From assembly GCF_000272405.2 (NCBI RefSeq), contig NZ_AJZM02000402.1:46668-65776 (forward strand): a stretch of DNA of 19,109 nt. Reading direction: 5' to 3'. Below, in pieces: positions 1 through 7,306 of the stretch (position 1 is its first letter; each line of letters begins with the position of its first letter). The DNA is from Vibrio tasmaniensis 1F-187 (lineage in GTDB: Bacteria > Pseudomonadota > Gammaproteobacteria > Enterobacterales > Vibrionaceae). Both the position numbers and the translations under genes were made by a program. The notes beneath the pieces are model-generated. The model had not been told where the DNA came from. It searched no databases and saw nothing but the letters and a program-made list of their open reading frames with translations.

Positions 1-1
1 C

Positions 2-1180
2 TTATTTGGTAATTTGTTTTGCTGCTGTGTCTAGCGCTTCTCTAACGGTTTGCTTACCCTGCATTGCGTTATCGATAGCCGCACCTTCAGCGAACCAGTA
101 AGCCGTCATTTGCGGAATGTTTGGCATGATTTCGCCGTTTTCAGCATTTGTCATGGTTGACTTGATACGATCATCGCTCTCAAGAATTTTTTGGAATGAC
201 TTTAGTGCCACCGCGCCAAGAGGCTTGTCATCATTCATAGTTTTCAGAGCGTCGTCTTGGAATAGGTAGTTCTCTAAGAACTCTACAGCAAGATCAGTAT
301 TTGGACTCGCAGCATTGATACCCGCACTTAGGATCCCAACAAATGGGTTACCTTTACCGCCATTTAATGTCGGCAGTTCAGCAACGCCATAATTAACACC
401 AAGCTTGTCTAAGTTACCCCAAGACCAAGGGCCATTAATGGTCATTGCCACATTGCCATTGGTGAACTCTGCTTCTGCTACTGAGTAATCCATATTCGGG
501 TTAACTACCCCTTGGTTTACCATATCAACTAAGAATTGAAGGCCGCGAACACCCGCTGCATTGTTAACACCTGTGCTTTTAGCGTCATAGCCTGTTGCTG
601 TTTTTTCAAACGCGAAGGCACCACCGGCAGAGATCATCGGCCATGTGAAGTACGCATTTTTCACATCCCACATGATGGCTTTTTTGTTTTGCTTAGCCAT
701 TTCTTTCTGAATGTCAGCAAGCTCTTCCCATGTTTTTGGTGGGTTTGGAAGTAGGTCTTTGTTGTAGATTAGAGAAGGTGCTTCGATTGCTAGAGGGTAG
801 CCCACAACTTTACCGTTGACTGTCACCGCATCCCAACTGAAGTCGACAAGCTTTTCTTTGAATTCTTTACTTGGATTAAGTTCGTGAAGTAGCCCTGATT
901 CTGCGTAGCCACCAAAACGGTCGTGTGCCCAGAAAATGATGTCAGGGCCGCCGCCTGTTGCTGCGTGTTGTTGGAATTTAGCTTCCAGTGAGTCTGGGTA
1001 CTGAACGTTAATTTTTACACCGGTATCTTCTTCGAATTGTTTACCAATTTCAGCAAGACCGGCATAACTTTTATCGCCATTGATCCAGATTGTGATTTCA
1101 CCTTCTTCCATAGCAAAAGCCGGTGCATTGCAAAGAGCAGCAAGGGTACAAATAGACAGTGTTTTTAATAGAGGTTTCAT
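2..1180 (-). CDS. malE: Maltose/maltodextrin ABC transporter substrate-binding protein MalE
   Basis: Periplasmic receptor that binds maltose and maltodextrins and delivers them to the MalFGK2 permease. The 392-residue protein has a Sec signal peptide (Lys at 2-6 region, hydrophobic 7-18, cleavage likely after AFA at 21-23). The mature part closely follows E. coli MalE (396 aa): ITIWINGDK near the start, [62 protein letters not shown] and [10 protein letters not shown]. The ATG has a modest GGAAT ribosome binding site about 8 bases upstream. The stop codon lies at bases 2-4, so the gene is complete, and malF/malG would be expected beyond the left edge (inference). It has its own long leader region and is separated from the upstream glucosidase gene by a terminator, so it is probably transcribed separately. 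I saw no exact GGA(T/G)GA MalT core upstream. Confidence 0.97.
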   Translation of the reverse strand: MKPLLKTLSICTLAALCNAPAFAMEEGEITIWINGDKSYAGLAEIGKQFEEDTGVKINVQYPDSLEAKFQQHAATGGGPDIIFWAHDRFGGYAESGLLHELNPSKEFKEKLVDFSWDAVTVNGKVVGYPLAIEAPSLIYNKDLLPNPPKTWEELADIQKEMAKQNKKAIMWDVKNAYFTWPMISAGGAFAFEKTATGYDAKSTGVNNAAGVRGLQFLVDMVNQGVVNPNMDYSVAEAEFTNGNVAMTINGPWSWGNLDKLGVNYGVAELPTLNGGKGNPFVGILSAGINAASPNTDLAVEFLENYLFQDDALKTMNDDKPLGAVALKSFQKILESDDRIKSTMTNAENGEIMPNIPQMTAYWFAEGAAIDNAMQGKQTVREALDTAAKQITK

Positions 1181-1494
1181 AATTTCATTCCATATTCAGA
1201 AGGTTATCCATAACGATAATCACTTCTATCAGTTCTTATTATCTGCTGAAAATAATATCGACTAATTTAGCCTTTGAGAAATAGGTAAACGCACCTTTGA
1301 TATAGTAAAAAGCTATAGCAATGCCGATACAGTGCTGTTTTACAGGCGATCGCCATAGTTTTGTGAAGTGGCGCGTATAGAGAAATGTGAAGGCGGGCTC
1401 AAACTATTTTTGGGTGATGAAAGCCATCCAAAACTAAGCGTTAGGTTGCTTAGGTTAAGATGTGAAATGTTGGAGAGAACCGATGGCTTTGGGC
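1181..1494. other. Intergenic region upstream of malE
   Basis: About 310 bases with no credible gene. It should carry the malE promoter. Read in the malE direction it contains TTTGAGC-N6-TCACAT (complement of 1385-1403), a degenerate CRP-like site matched by a near-identical element upstream of the alpha-amylase gene, and another TTTCACAT half-site near 1462-1469. A GGATGG at about 1426-1431 on the minus strand is one base from a MalT core. The self-complementary GGCGATCGCC at 1345-1354 is noted only as a short palindrome. I could not fix a convincing -10/-35 pair by eye. Confidence 0.5.
1385..1403 (-). promoter_or_regulatory. Possible CRP-like site upstream of malE
   Basis: On the minus strand this reads TTTGAGC-N6-TCACAT, with one half matching the CRP half-site TCACA and the other degenerate (3 of 5). 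It lies about 205 bases before malE. The same seven- and six-base halves with the same 6-base gap occur about 160 bases before the alpha-amylase gene (10535-10553). Catabolite control of mal genes by CRP is established in related bacteria; its operation here is inference. Confidence 0.3.
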
Positions 1495-1524
1495 AATAAA
1501 AAAGGCAAGGAGAACCTTGCCTTT
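1495..1524 (-). terminator. Rho-independent terminator of the alpha-1,6-glucosidase gene
   Basis: Perfect 10-bp stem: aaaggcaagg at 1501-1510 pairs with ccttgccttt at 1515-1524 across a 4-base loop. On the minus strand it is followed by a T-rich tract (complement of 1495-1503). It starts 23 bases after the stop codon of the minus-strand GH13 gene, so it ends that transcript before malE. Confidence 0.9.
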
Positions 1525-1547
1525 GGTGTGTTGAGTTTAACGTATGA

Positions 1548-3179
1548 TTACAGTTTTACAGCAAATGATTCATACGGTGCCAGTTCAAGCTTGGCTGACA
1601 ACTCAGTGACCGTTTGATAGTTATTGATCAGACAATCAAGCGTCTGAGTTTGGTATTGTTCAGGCATATCCAGTGTCAGGTTGTCGTTTGAGAAGTTACA
1701 AACTACAAACAGTTTTTCACCATCCAACTCACGTACGTAGGCGAAAACCTTGTCGTGTTCTTCAAAAACAGGAATGAATGAACCGTAGACAATCGCTGGG
1801 TGAGCTTTTCGTAACTCTATCAATGTCTTGTAGTGATAAAATATGGAACTTGGATCAGCCAACGCACTTTCGACGTTGATCTCTGGGTAGTTTGGATTCA
1901 GCTCAATCCAAGGTGTTCCGTCAGAGAAGCCTGCATTTGGTTGGTTGTTCCAATGCATGGGTGTTCTAGCGTTGTCACGGCTGTTCTCGTGAATGGCGTC
2001 CATCATGTGTTCATGAGTAACACCTGATTCCGTTTTTACTTTATAGAAATTGTGCGTTTCAATATCTTTATATTGGTCCAGATTGTCAAAAGCGACATTG
2101 GTCATGCCAATCTCTTCACCTTGATAAATGTAAGGTGTGCCTTTTAAGAAGTGCAAACACGTCGCCAGCATTTTTGCTGACTCAACTCGGAAGTGTTTGT
2201 CATCACCGTATTTTGAAACCAAACGTGGTAAATCGTGGTTGTTCCAAAAAAGGGAATTCCAACCACCATCGGCCAGCTCTAGCTGCCACTTGGTCAGCAC
2301 ATTTTTGAACTCTCGAAGATCAAGCGAAATAGGGTTCCATTTGTCACCGTTTTCCCATGTCAGGGTAATGTGCTCAAATTGGAATACCATAGAAAGTTCA
2401 TTTTTACCTTGTCCGCTGTATAGCTTGGCTATTTCTGGTGTTGCGCCCCAAGTTTCTCCTACGGTTAACAAATCCTTGTTACCAAAGGTCGCCTGATTCA
2501 TTTGTTGTAATAGCTTGTGCAGCCTTGGTCCGTTACCAGTGATTCCTTTATCGATCTCCTTACCAATAAGATCAATCACATCTAAGCGGAAGCCGCCGAT
2601 GCCAAGGTCAATCCACCAGTTCATCATAGTATGAACTTCTTCTTGAACCTTCGGGTTTTCCCAGTTCAAATCTGGCTGACGTTTCGAGAATAGATGGAAG
2701 TAATATTGTTGTGTGAGTTCATCCCACTGCCAAGCACTTCCGCCAAAGATAGAACCTTGGTCATCCGGTGCGCTGCCATCCGGTTTTGCATCGCGCCAAA
2801 TGTAATAGTCTCTATACGGATTGTCTTTTGAAGAGCGTGCTTGCTCGAACCAACGGTGCTCATCTGACGTATGGTTTACCACCAAATCCATAACAATCTT
2901 AATGTCACGCTCTTTCGCTTCACCCATCAGTCGTTTCATCTCTTCCATCGTGCCAAACTCTTCAGCAATCGCTTGGTAGTCGGAGATGTCGTAGCCGTTA
3001 TCGTCCATTGGAGATTGATAAACAGGAGAGAGCCAAATGACATTAATGCCCAGTTCTTTAAGGTAATCGAGTTTGCTGATGATTCCATTTAGGTCACCGA
3101 TACCGTCATTATTCGAGTCTAAAAAGCTACGCGGGTAAATTTGGTAGACCACTGCGTCATGCCACCATTTCTGTTCCAT
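1548..3179 (-). CDS. GH13 alpha-1,6-glucosidase (oligo-1,6-glucosidase / dextran glucosidase type)
   Basis: Cytoplasmic enzyme that releases glucose from the non-reducing end of alpha-1,6-linked oligosaccharides such as isomaltose, panose and debranched starch products. The 543 residues hold all four GH13 regions: DLVVNH (98-103), FRLDV with nucleophile Asp200, VGETWG with acid/base Glu242, and NNHD with Asp316. The GH13_31 calcium loop D-x-N-x-D-x-I-x-D is at 21-29. Val201 directly after the nucleophile marks alpha-1,6 rather than alpha-1,4 preference in this subfamily. ETWGATPEIAKLYS and ELSMVFQFEH are very close to streptococcal DexB; TreC (trehalose-6-phosphate hydrolase) is the main alternative but lacks the ETWGATPE stretch. 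No signal peptide is present. I chose ATG 3179, with TGGA 8 bases upstream and a start that aligns with DexB. A GTG at 3191 would add four residues but has no ribosome binding site. The gene is divergent from a LysR gene. Confidence 0.92.
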   Translation of the reverse strand: MEQKWWHDAVVYQIYPRSFLDSNNDGIGDLNGIISKLDYLKELGINVIWLSPVYQSPMDDNGYDISDYQAIAEEFGTMEEMKRLMGEAKERDIKIVMDLVVNHTSDEHRWFEQARSSKDNPYRDYYIWRDAKPDGSAPDDQGSIFGGSAWQWDELTQQYYFHLFSKRQPDLNWENPKVQEEVHTMMNWWIDLGIGGFRLDVIDLIGKEIDKGITGNGPRLHKLLQQMNQATFGNKDLLTVGETWGATPEIAKLYSGQGKNELSMVFQFEHITLTWENGDKWNPISLDLREFKNVLTKWQLELADGGWNSLFWNNHDLPRLVSKYGDDKHFRVESAKMLATCLHFLKGTPYIYQGEEIGMTNVAFDNLDQYKDIETHNFYKVKTESGVTHEHMMDAIHENSRDNARTPMHWNNQPNAGFSDGTPWIELNPNYPEINVESALADPSSIFYHYKTLIELRKAHPAIVYGSFIPVFEEHDKVFAYVRELDGEKLFVVCNFSNDNLTLDMPEQYQTQTLDCLINNYQTVTELSAKLELAPYESFAVKL

Positions 3180-3242
3180 CTCAATGTCCACTTAATAAGT
3201 TAATTGACCTTACTATAGTGATTTCATCTTACACTGGGAAAT

Positions 3243-3257
3243 AGCATTACTAATGCT
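3243..3257. promoter_or_regulatory. Perfect 15-bp palindrome, candidate LysR operator
   Basis: AGCATTACTAATGCT: 7-bp arms around a central C with no mismatch, in the 194-base region between the divergent glucosidase and LysR genes. It lies 64 bases from the glucosidase start and 116 bases from the LysR start. LysR-type regulators usually bind interrupted palindromes in such divergent regions (T-N11-A type); the assignment here is inference from position and symmetry. Confidence 0.5.
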
Positions 3258-3373
3258 CTCTATAGAAAAATCCTATATCATGAGCTCTATCCGCTGCGCA
3301 CTGTGTTCAGTGGTTTAATTTGTTGAATTTCTAACCTCGCATTTTGTGATCGAATGCAAACTAAGAGAATCCT

Positions 3374-4291
3374 ATGAACAAGCTATACCGATACTTTCTG
3401 ATGGTTGCGCATACTGGCAGTATTAAAGGTGCCGCGGAAAAGCTGAATATTAGCCAGCCCTCCTTGACCGCTGCGATCAAGAAATTAGAGAGTGATGTTG
3501 GTGTGGCTATTTTTACTCGTAAGTCAAAAGGCGTTGAGCTTACCGAGTACGGGTTGTTGTTTCGGGAGTTTGCACAAGAACAGCAAGAAAAGCATCTGTC
3601 GTTAATGCACCGCTTTACCGACATGCAGCAGCGCCAATCCGGTAAATTGAAGCTCGGCACTGGGGAAGCTTGGTGGGAACAATTTGTTTGCAAGGCGGTT
3701 GAGGAATACAAGCAACAAGAACGAATGGGCTCGCTACATTTGGAGTTCGGTAACAACTTGTCTTTGATGCACCATTTGGTTCAAGGCGATATCGACTTGT
3801 TTGTTGGCCATGAAATCTATGGGCTGCATGAGCGATGCAAAGTAACGTTTTACCCACTCTTTCAAGACAAAGAAGCGGTGTTTGTTCGAGCTAACCATCC
3901 ATTGCTAACGAAGAAGCACTTAGACCCGATCTTGTTAAGGCGTGAGGTGTTGGCGTTTCCAATACTCCAAGTGACCCCCGATCACTCTCGACATAACTCT
4001 GTACTGTCTGACCACGTAAATTCACAGCCTGGCGGGCGTGATACTGAGATGGTTGGGCGAGATGTCTATGACGTTGACTCTCTTTTTGCGAGTTTAGATA
4101 TGTTGAGAATGTCTAATGCTGTCATGCCATACAGTCATAAAATGTGTGACTGGATGAAAGACAAAGGCTTCGAAACCTTACTGATTGATGACTCTAAGTT
4201 AGGAAACGTTGGCCTCTACGCGAAACAGGGAGCGGAAGACCTCAAGATCAAGACGTTCATTGAGATCTTACAAAAAGCCAATTTTGATTAA
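3374..4291 (+). CDS. LysR-family transcriptional regulator next to the 1,6-glucosidase gene
   Basis: DNA-binding regulator of 305 residues, the usual LysR length. The N-terminal winged helix-turn-helix spans about residues 1-60 (GSIKGAAEKLNISQPSLTAA, then KKLESDVGVAIFTR and LTEYG), followed by a linker helix and a periplasmic-binding-like effector domain from about 90. The ATG has GAGA about 7 bases upstream. The gene is transcribed away from the alpha-1,6-glucosidase gene, and the shared intergenic region carries a perfect palindrome, so it probably controls that gene and itself. The inducer is not visible in the sequence; a maltodextrin- or isomaltose-type sugar would fit the context. Most mal genes are governed by MalT, so a LysR regulator here is a point of interest. 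No obvious terminator follows the stop. Confidence 0.93.
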   Translation: MNKLYRYFLMVAHTGSIKGAAEKLNISQPSLTAAIKKLESDVGVAIFTRKSKGVELTEYGLLFREFAQEQQEKHLSLMHRFTDMQQRQSGKLKLGTGEAWWEQFVCKAVEEYKQQERMGSLHLEFGNNLSLMHHLVQGDIDLFVGHEIYGLHERCKVTFYPLFQDKEAVFVRANHPLLTKKHLDPILLRREVLAFPILQVTPDHSRHNSVLSDHVNSQPGGRDTEMVGRDVYDVDSLFASLDMLRMSNAVMPYSHKMCDWMKDKGFETLLIDDSKLGNVGLYAKQGAEDLKIKTFIEILQKANFD

Positions 4292-4369
4292 GCATTACAT
4301 GAAATACGAAACTCCTTTTGGTAAGCGTCCTGTTTTGGTTGTGCAAGGTGGTTTAAATAAAGTCTAAAT

Positions 4370-4398
4370 TTGAACTTGCAGTGATCTGGTAGTACAAT
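4370..4398 (+). promoter_or_regulatory. Sigma-70 promoter of the toxin-antitoxin operon
   Basis: TTGAAC at 4370-4375 and TACAAT at 4393-4398 are separated by exactly 17 bases, each one or two bases off consensus. Transcription would start near 4405, at the edge of the inverted repeat that follows, and about 60 bases before the antitoxin start. Confidence 0.75.
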
Positions 4399-4405
4399 AT
4401 AGCTA

Positions 4406-4427
4406 TTGAATGAGTGATGACATTCAA
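4406..4427. promoter_or_regulatory. Inverted repeat, candidate autoregulatory operator of the TA module
   Basis: TTGAATG at 4406-4412 and CATTCAA at 4421-4427 are perfect 7-bp arms around 8 bases. The repeat begins at the predicted transcription start. Antitoxins of the Phd/YefM family bind such palindromes with their toxin and repress their own operon, so this is the expected operator. Confidence 0.6.
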
Positions 4428-4464
4428 CTAACTAAAGCAACAAATACAAACAGGGTGAGTGATT

Positions 4465-4713
4465 ATGGACACAGCAAATGTAGAAACCGTCAGTTTCTTA
4501 AAAAAAAATGCGGCTAACTTGCCTTTAAGTGAACCACTAACGATCACGCAAAATGGAAAACCTACGTATGTAGTTGAGTCGTATGAAGACCATAAAAAAC
4601 GTCAAGATGCCATTGCGCTAATGAAACTGGTTAGCTTTGCAAAAAATGATGTTGTTCAAGATCGTGTAACTTCGTCTAGAGATTTAAGAAGTCGATTAGC
4701 TGCCCGTAAGTAA
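4465..4713 (+). CDS. Phd/YefM-family antitoxin
   Basis: Antitoxin of a type II toxin-antitoxin pair. It neutralises the following toxin by direct binding and represses the operon through its N-terminal DNA-binding fold. The 82 residues show the family pattern: an N-terminal half with PLTITQNGKPTYVVESYEDH, like the ITxNGxxxxVxxSxxEY signature of Phd/YefM, then a charged C-terminal tail (SSRDLRSRL) that would wrap the toxin. I chose ATG 4465, which has AGGGTGAG a few bases upstream; an in-frame GTG at 4459 lies inside that site and is unlikely. The toxin gene begins 11 bases after the stop. Such pairs are frequent in Vibrio integron cassettes and islands, in line with the accessory character of this stretch. 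Confidence 0.85.
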   Translation: MDTANVETVSFLKKNAANLPLSEPLTITQNGKPTYVVESYEDHKKRQDAIALMKLVSFAKNDVVQDRVTSSRDLRSRLAARK

Positions 4714-4724
4714 CAAAGGTAAAT

Positions 4725-5063
4725 ATGACTCATAAAGTAGAAATTCAATACACGGAAACATTTGAAAATTCGCTAAATGATTCGATTGATCACCTAACTC
4801 AATGGAATGATGAAAAATCAGTCATTGAAGGGGTTGAGAGTCTTTTAGATGCCTTTGAAGAAAATGTGAGCCATAACCCTGACATGTACTCTAGATGTTC
4901 TGAGCTTGTAGGGTTGGGGGTCACTAGTATCAGAGAGTTCAAAAAATCGGGCTTTAGGCTGTTTTATGAGGTGAATAATGGCACGGTTATAGGCCTGGTC
5001 TTATTAAGGCAAAAACAAGACATATCAATGGCTCTCGTTGATTATTGCATCATACATAAATAG
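4725..5063 (+). CDS. RelE/ParE-family toxin
   Basis: Toxin partner of the preceding antitoxin. The family either cleaves mRNA on the ribosome (RelE) or poisons DNA gyrase (ParE); the sequence alone does not decide which. The 112 residues are slightly longer than typical (90-105). The C-terminal half has the characteristic beta strands: SIREFKKSGFRLFYEV (68-83), then GLVLLRQKQ (90-98), with Arg70, Arg78, Tyr81 and Arg95 as candidate functional residues. AAAGG lies 6 bases before the ATG. The gene appears intact, so the module may be active. No clear terminator follows, and the next gene is convergent. Confidence 0.82.
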   Translation: MTHKVEIQYTETFENSLNDSIDHLTQWNDEKSVIEGVESLLDAFEENVSHNPDMYSRCSELVGLGVTSIREFKKSGFRLFYEVNNGTVIGLVLLRQKQDISMALVDYCIIHK

Positions 5064-5227
5064 AGTTATAGCAGAGATTTAGCTGATGTACTTATAACCC
5101 CGTTTAGTGACTTACAGGGTGTGTTTTAATTCGAGTTAAGTGGCTGTTGTTAAAAGCTTTATGTTGTGTTCGCTTTAAAATCCAAAGGCTATCAGCCGTA
5201 ATAGAAAGCCCCTCTACACCCATTCGC
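5064..5227. other. Gap between convergent genes
   Basis: A 164-base gap between the toxin gene and a small minus-strand gene. I see no strong terminator: only a weak GTTATA/TATAAC pair near 5064-5097 without a T tract. No credible gene. Confidence 0.4.
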
Positions 5228-5473
5228 TTACTCTTTGGTCTGGTGACCTGTTTTCTTCGCAAACTTTTGCATAGCCTCAGCAAAGGTTGTTGCCCCACCT
5301 TTAGCTTGTACCTGTACTACCTTATACCCCAATTTTTCTAGCGCTTGGCGCTCTGCTAAAACAGCGTCATCGTCTTGCTGGCTGCCCTGTGCTGGTTGAT
5401 GAAGGTAACACCCTTCTAGTTGACCATCTTCGACCAGTTGGTGGTGTTTCAGTGCATTGATATCAAAATTCAT
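5228..5473 (-). CDS. Small hypothetical protein (81 aa)
   Basis: I do not recognise this family. From the ATG at 5473 the protein has 81 residues, no signal peptide or membrane segment, and reads as a compact soluble alpha/beta domain: an acidic, Gln-rich middle (GSQQDDDAVLAERQALEKLGYKV... pattern), a VVQVQAKGG strand-turn, and a basic C-terminal helix ending KKTGHQTKE. The pattern of a strand, a helix with conserved-looking ALEKLGYKVV and a second strand looks like real coding sequence. AAAAGA lies upstream of the ATG; an in-frame TTG at 5521 would add 16 residues but is less likely. It is convergent with the toxin gene. It may be core rather than accessory. Confidence 0.6.
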   Translation of the reverse strand: MNFDINALKHHQLVEDGQLEGCYLHQPAQGSQQDDDAVLAERQALEKLGYKVVQVQAKGGATTFAEAMQKFAKKTGHQTKE

Positions 5474-5767
5474 AATCAGTCTTTTCGTGTAAATGGGGAA
5501 TACCTTTGGCAAAGCCCGCAAGTATCTATAATTCGATTGTTTGTACCATAAGGCATTTTAACCATAAAAAGCGAATGGAAAAACAGTAAACCAGTGGAAT
5601 GTAATCGGGAGCGGTTAACCTTAGAAAGGGGTGAGGTAACAGAGATCGTGCTGGCTCGTTTTTGGACATAAATGTGTCAGAAACTTTACTATCGAGGTGT
5701 CGATAAGTGTGGTGATTTCATTGATTATTGCCTCAGTCCTTATAGTGATGAAGCGGTTACTAAAACC
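5474..5767. other. Intergenic stretch with no identified feature
   Basis: About 294 bases. It should carry the promoter of the 81-residue protein and the 3' end of the CPBP gene transcript. It shows TATCGA-ggtg-TCGATA near 5692-5707, and an 8-base direct repeat AGCGGTTA near 5610 and 5752, neither decisive. On the minus strand the sequence around 5600-5645 has a faint likeness to the right half of Vibrio attC sites, too weak to call. Confidence 0.35.
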
Positions 5768-6565
5768 TTATTGTATTGATTTTTCCTTGCGTTTAATAAT
5801 CAATAGTGCCAAAAAAGATACAGCTAATGCCATTATAGAAACGGTTGTTCCGATGTTCCCACTTGGTGCAAAGTCCCAATCATTAAAGAAAAATGCGGGT
5901 ACGATAAAAACTTCCACTGTATATATCCACAAATTATAAATCGTATGAAAAATTATAGCGCTATATATACTCATGTATTTCAGTAGAACTATTGATGCAG
6001 TGATACCTAGAGAAAAAGCAACGACAGGGTCTTCATGGCCGTAGGCGAATAAGAGTGACGATAAAATTACGCCTACAAACTTGTTTCTCAAAAGTAAGCA
6101 TATGCTACTTAGCAAGATAAACCTGAAGAAAAACTCCTCTGATAACGGAGCTAATATAACGGTTTCGAAAAGATAATTTAGTTTCTCGCTTACTTCCAGT
6201 TCACCACTAACGAGAAATCCTACGATATAGTCGACTTCTTGCCCCGTGATATATTTCCGGATAAATTCCATATAGAACAACGTGATACAAGCCACGCCAA
6301 TCGCTAGCACAGTAATTGGGAATACATGATGAGTAAAAGAGGAAACTTGTGGAGTTACTGAAAAGAGGCTATTTTCACTTTTCTTTAAAGTAAGCATCAT
6401 CACAAACGCCACCACCCAAAAAAGGCCTCGAAGATCATTAAAACCCATGTCGCCCCATAGGTAATATATGGCAAGTGCCAATATGCTTATGGGTAACGAG
6501 GTTTTAAGTCCTACGGTGGGAAAGTTATCCATTTGTACCATATCTAAATTTATTAATTCCTGCAT
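5768..6565 (-). CDS. CPBP-family intramembrane glutamic endopeptidase
   Basis: Multi-pass inner-membrane protein of 265 residues in the CPBP (Abi, Rce1-like) family. All three signatures are present: EExxxR as EEFFFR (143-148), FxxxH as FAYGH (173-177) and HxxxN as HTIYN (207-211). The catalytic Glu and both His are therefore intact. About seven or eight hydrophobic segments are visible (for example 25-37, 47-59, 82-100, 133-141, 150-175, 185-196, 200-226 and 240-258), ending in a basic tail. Family members include prenyl-protein proteases and self-immunity proteins for peptide bacteriocins, but no bacteriocin gene is visible next to this one. The ATG has no strong ribosome binding site; internal ATGs at codons 9 and 12 are alternatives. 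It lies on the same strand as the two small exported-protein genes to the right, separated from them by 305 bases. Confidence 0.88.
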   Translation of the reverse strand: MQELINLDMVQMDNFPTVGLKTSLPISILALAIYYLWGDMGFNDLRGLFWVVAFVMMLTLKKSENSLFSVTPQVSSFTHHVFPITVLAIGVACITLFYMEFIRKYITGQEVDYIVGFLVSGELEVSEKLNYLFETVILAPLSEEFFFRFILLSSICLLLRNKFVGVILSSLLFAYGHEDPVVAFSLGITASIVLLKYMSIYSAIIFHTIYNLWIYTVEVFIVPAFFFNDWDFAPSGNIGTTVSIMALAVSFLALLIIKRKEKSIQ

Positions 6566-6870
6566 TTAAAGGTTACATTTATATCATCCGCCTCACATTA
6601 ATTTCAATCGTATCGAGATCTTCACGACTAAATAATCTGGTGAAAAACAGGAACAGGATATGTATGGGTTTAACTCTGACGGATTTTGAGGCACACGCGT
6701 TTTAGAGTCATAGCACTAAGGCGTTCTTGTCCCAAAGCATGGCGGCATAACACGTCTCTGGACAAAAGTGTGTTATGGCTTCCCCTAAATTAGCAATTTA
6801 TGAATAACTAGAAGTATGGAAAATCACTTAACTTGGTTTCCAGCCTGACTGGAGCAGATCATTTGTTAAA
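6566..6870. other. Intergenic region between the CPBP gene and a small exported-protein gene
   Basis: 305 bases without a credible gene. The main content is an interleaved pair of inverted repeats at 6727-6777, listed separately. On the minus strand just after the exported-protein stop there is ATTTAACAAAT, similar to the left end of an attC site, but no matching right end could be found. Confidence 0.4.
6727..6777. repeat. Two interleaved inverted repeats (pseudoknot-like order)
   Basis: TTGTCC (6727-6732) is complementary to GGACAA (6760-6765), and CATAACAC (6746-6753) is complementary to GTGTTATG (6770-6777). The order is A-B-A'-B', so the two stems cannot nest and could only coexist as a pseudoknot or as alternatives. 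The 8-bp stem is unlikely by chance at this distance; the 6-bp stem alone is weak evidence. Confidence 0.4.
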
Positions 6871-7293
6871 TTACTTTCGTTTCGTACACTGATAATTTGA
6901 AAAATTACCATATGCACTAGCAAATGGTTTGAAGCTAACAATATGAGTAGAGTAATCAAATTCCAATTCGTCAGCCATTGTGCTGTGTTTTATTTTATTG
7001 ACTGCCTTCAAGCCTCTTTCAAGTAACGTTACACGTTTTTTATCACTGCTGTCTTGCAGGGAGAAATAATACTTGTCTAGCGCATTGTAATAGACCATAT
7101 GATCTGGCTGTAAACTTAACACTGAGACAACATCTTTATCAGACAGGGAAACGCAATCCCAAACACCAATAGCTACGCTCTTGTATGCTTGAGACTCTTT
7201 GAAACCTGTAAGTAGCTCTTCGTACTTTTTGGAGTCATCACATAATGCAAACAATGGGAAGGTTGCCAACAAAACAATAACTAGTTTCTTCAT
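6871..7293 (-). CDS. Small exported protein of unknown function
   Basis: I do not recognise this family. The 140-residue protein starts with a clear Sec signal peptide: MKK, then a hydrophobic stretch to about residue 17, with cleavage near ALC-DD. The mature part of about 120 residues has two cysteines, Cys47 in GVWDC and Cys136 near the C terminus, which could form a disulfide. The alternating polar/hydrophobic pattern (MVYYNALDKYYFSL, ELEFDYSTHIVSF) suggests a beta-rich fold; a GxWxC start with a late Cys recalls lipocalin-like barrels, but this is only an inference. AGAGG lies 6 bases before the ATG, a strong ribosome binding site. The attC-like site ends 13 bases upstream of the start, as expected for the first gene of the next integron cassette. 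Confidence 0.75.
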   Translation of the reverse strand: MKKLVIVLLATFPLFALCDDSKKYEELLTGFKESQAYKSVAIGVWDCVSLSDKDVVSVLSLQPDHMVYYNALDKYYFSLQDSSDKKRVTLLERGLKAVNKIKHSTMADELEFDYSTHIVSFKPFASAYGNFSNYQCTKRK

Positions 7294-7306
7294 TCTTGCC
7301 TCTGTA

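Noticed and set aside
1345..1354. GGCGATCGCC palindrome upstream of malE
   Set aside because: A single 10-base palindrome with no second copy or link to a promoter; not enough for a regulatory call.
1181..1494. MalT boxes upstream of malE
   Set aside because: No exact GGA(T/G)GA core with the expected repeated arrangement was found; the closest, GGATGG, differs in one base.
2137..2496. Plus-strand open frame of 119 codons
   Set aside because: It lies opposite the well-supported alpha-1,6-glucosidase gene, has no ribosome binding site, and its product shows no recognisable motif. Similar frames opposite the pullulanase gene (for example 11925-12236) were dropped for the same reason.
1548..3179. 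Trehalose-6-phosphate hydrolase (TreC) for the GH13 enzyme
   Set aside because: ETWGATPE and other stretches match DexB-type alpha-1,6-glucosidases better, and no trehalose transporter or TreR gene lies nearby. The alternative is not fully excluded.
3343..3360. TGTGATCGAATGCAAA as a CRP site before the first LysR gene
   Set aside because: Only one half matches the consensus well, and it lies very close to the start codon.
6680..6880. A second attC-like site after the 140-residue exported-protein gene
   Set aside because: The left end (ATTTAAC) fits, but no GTTRRRY right end or paired inner boxes could be found at a suitable distance.
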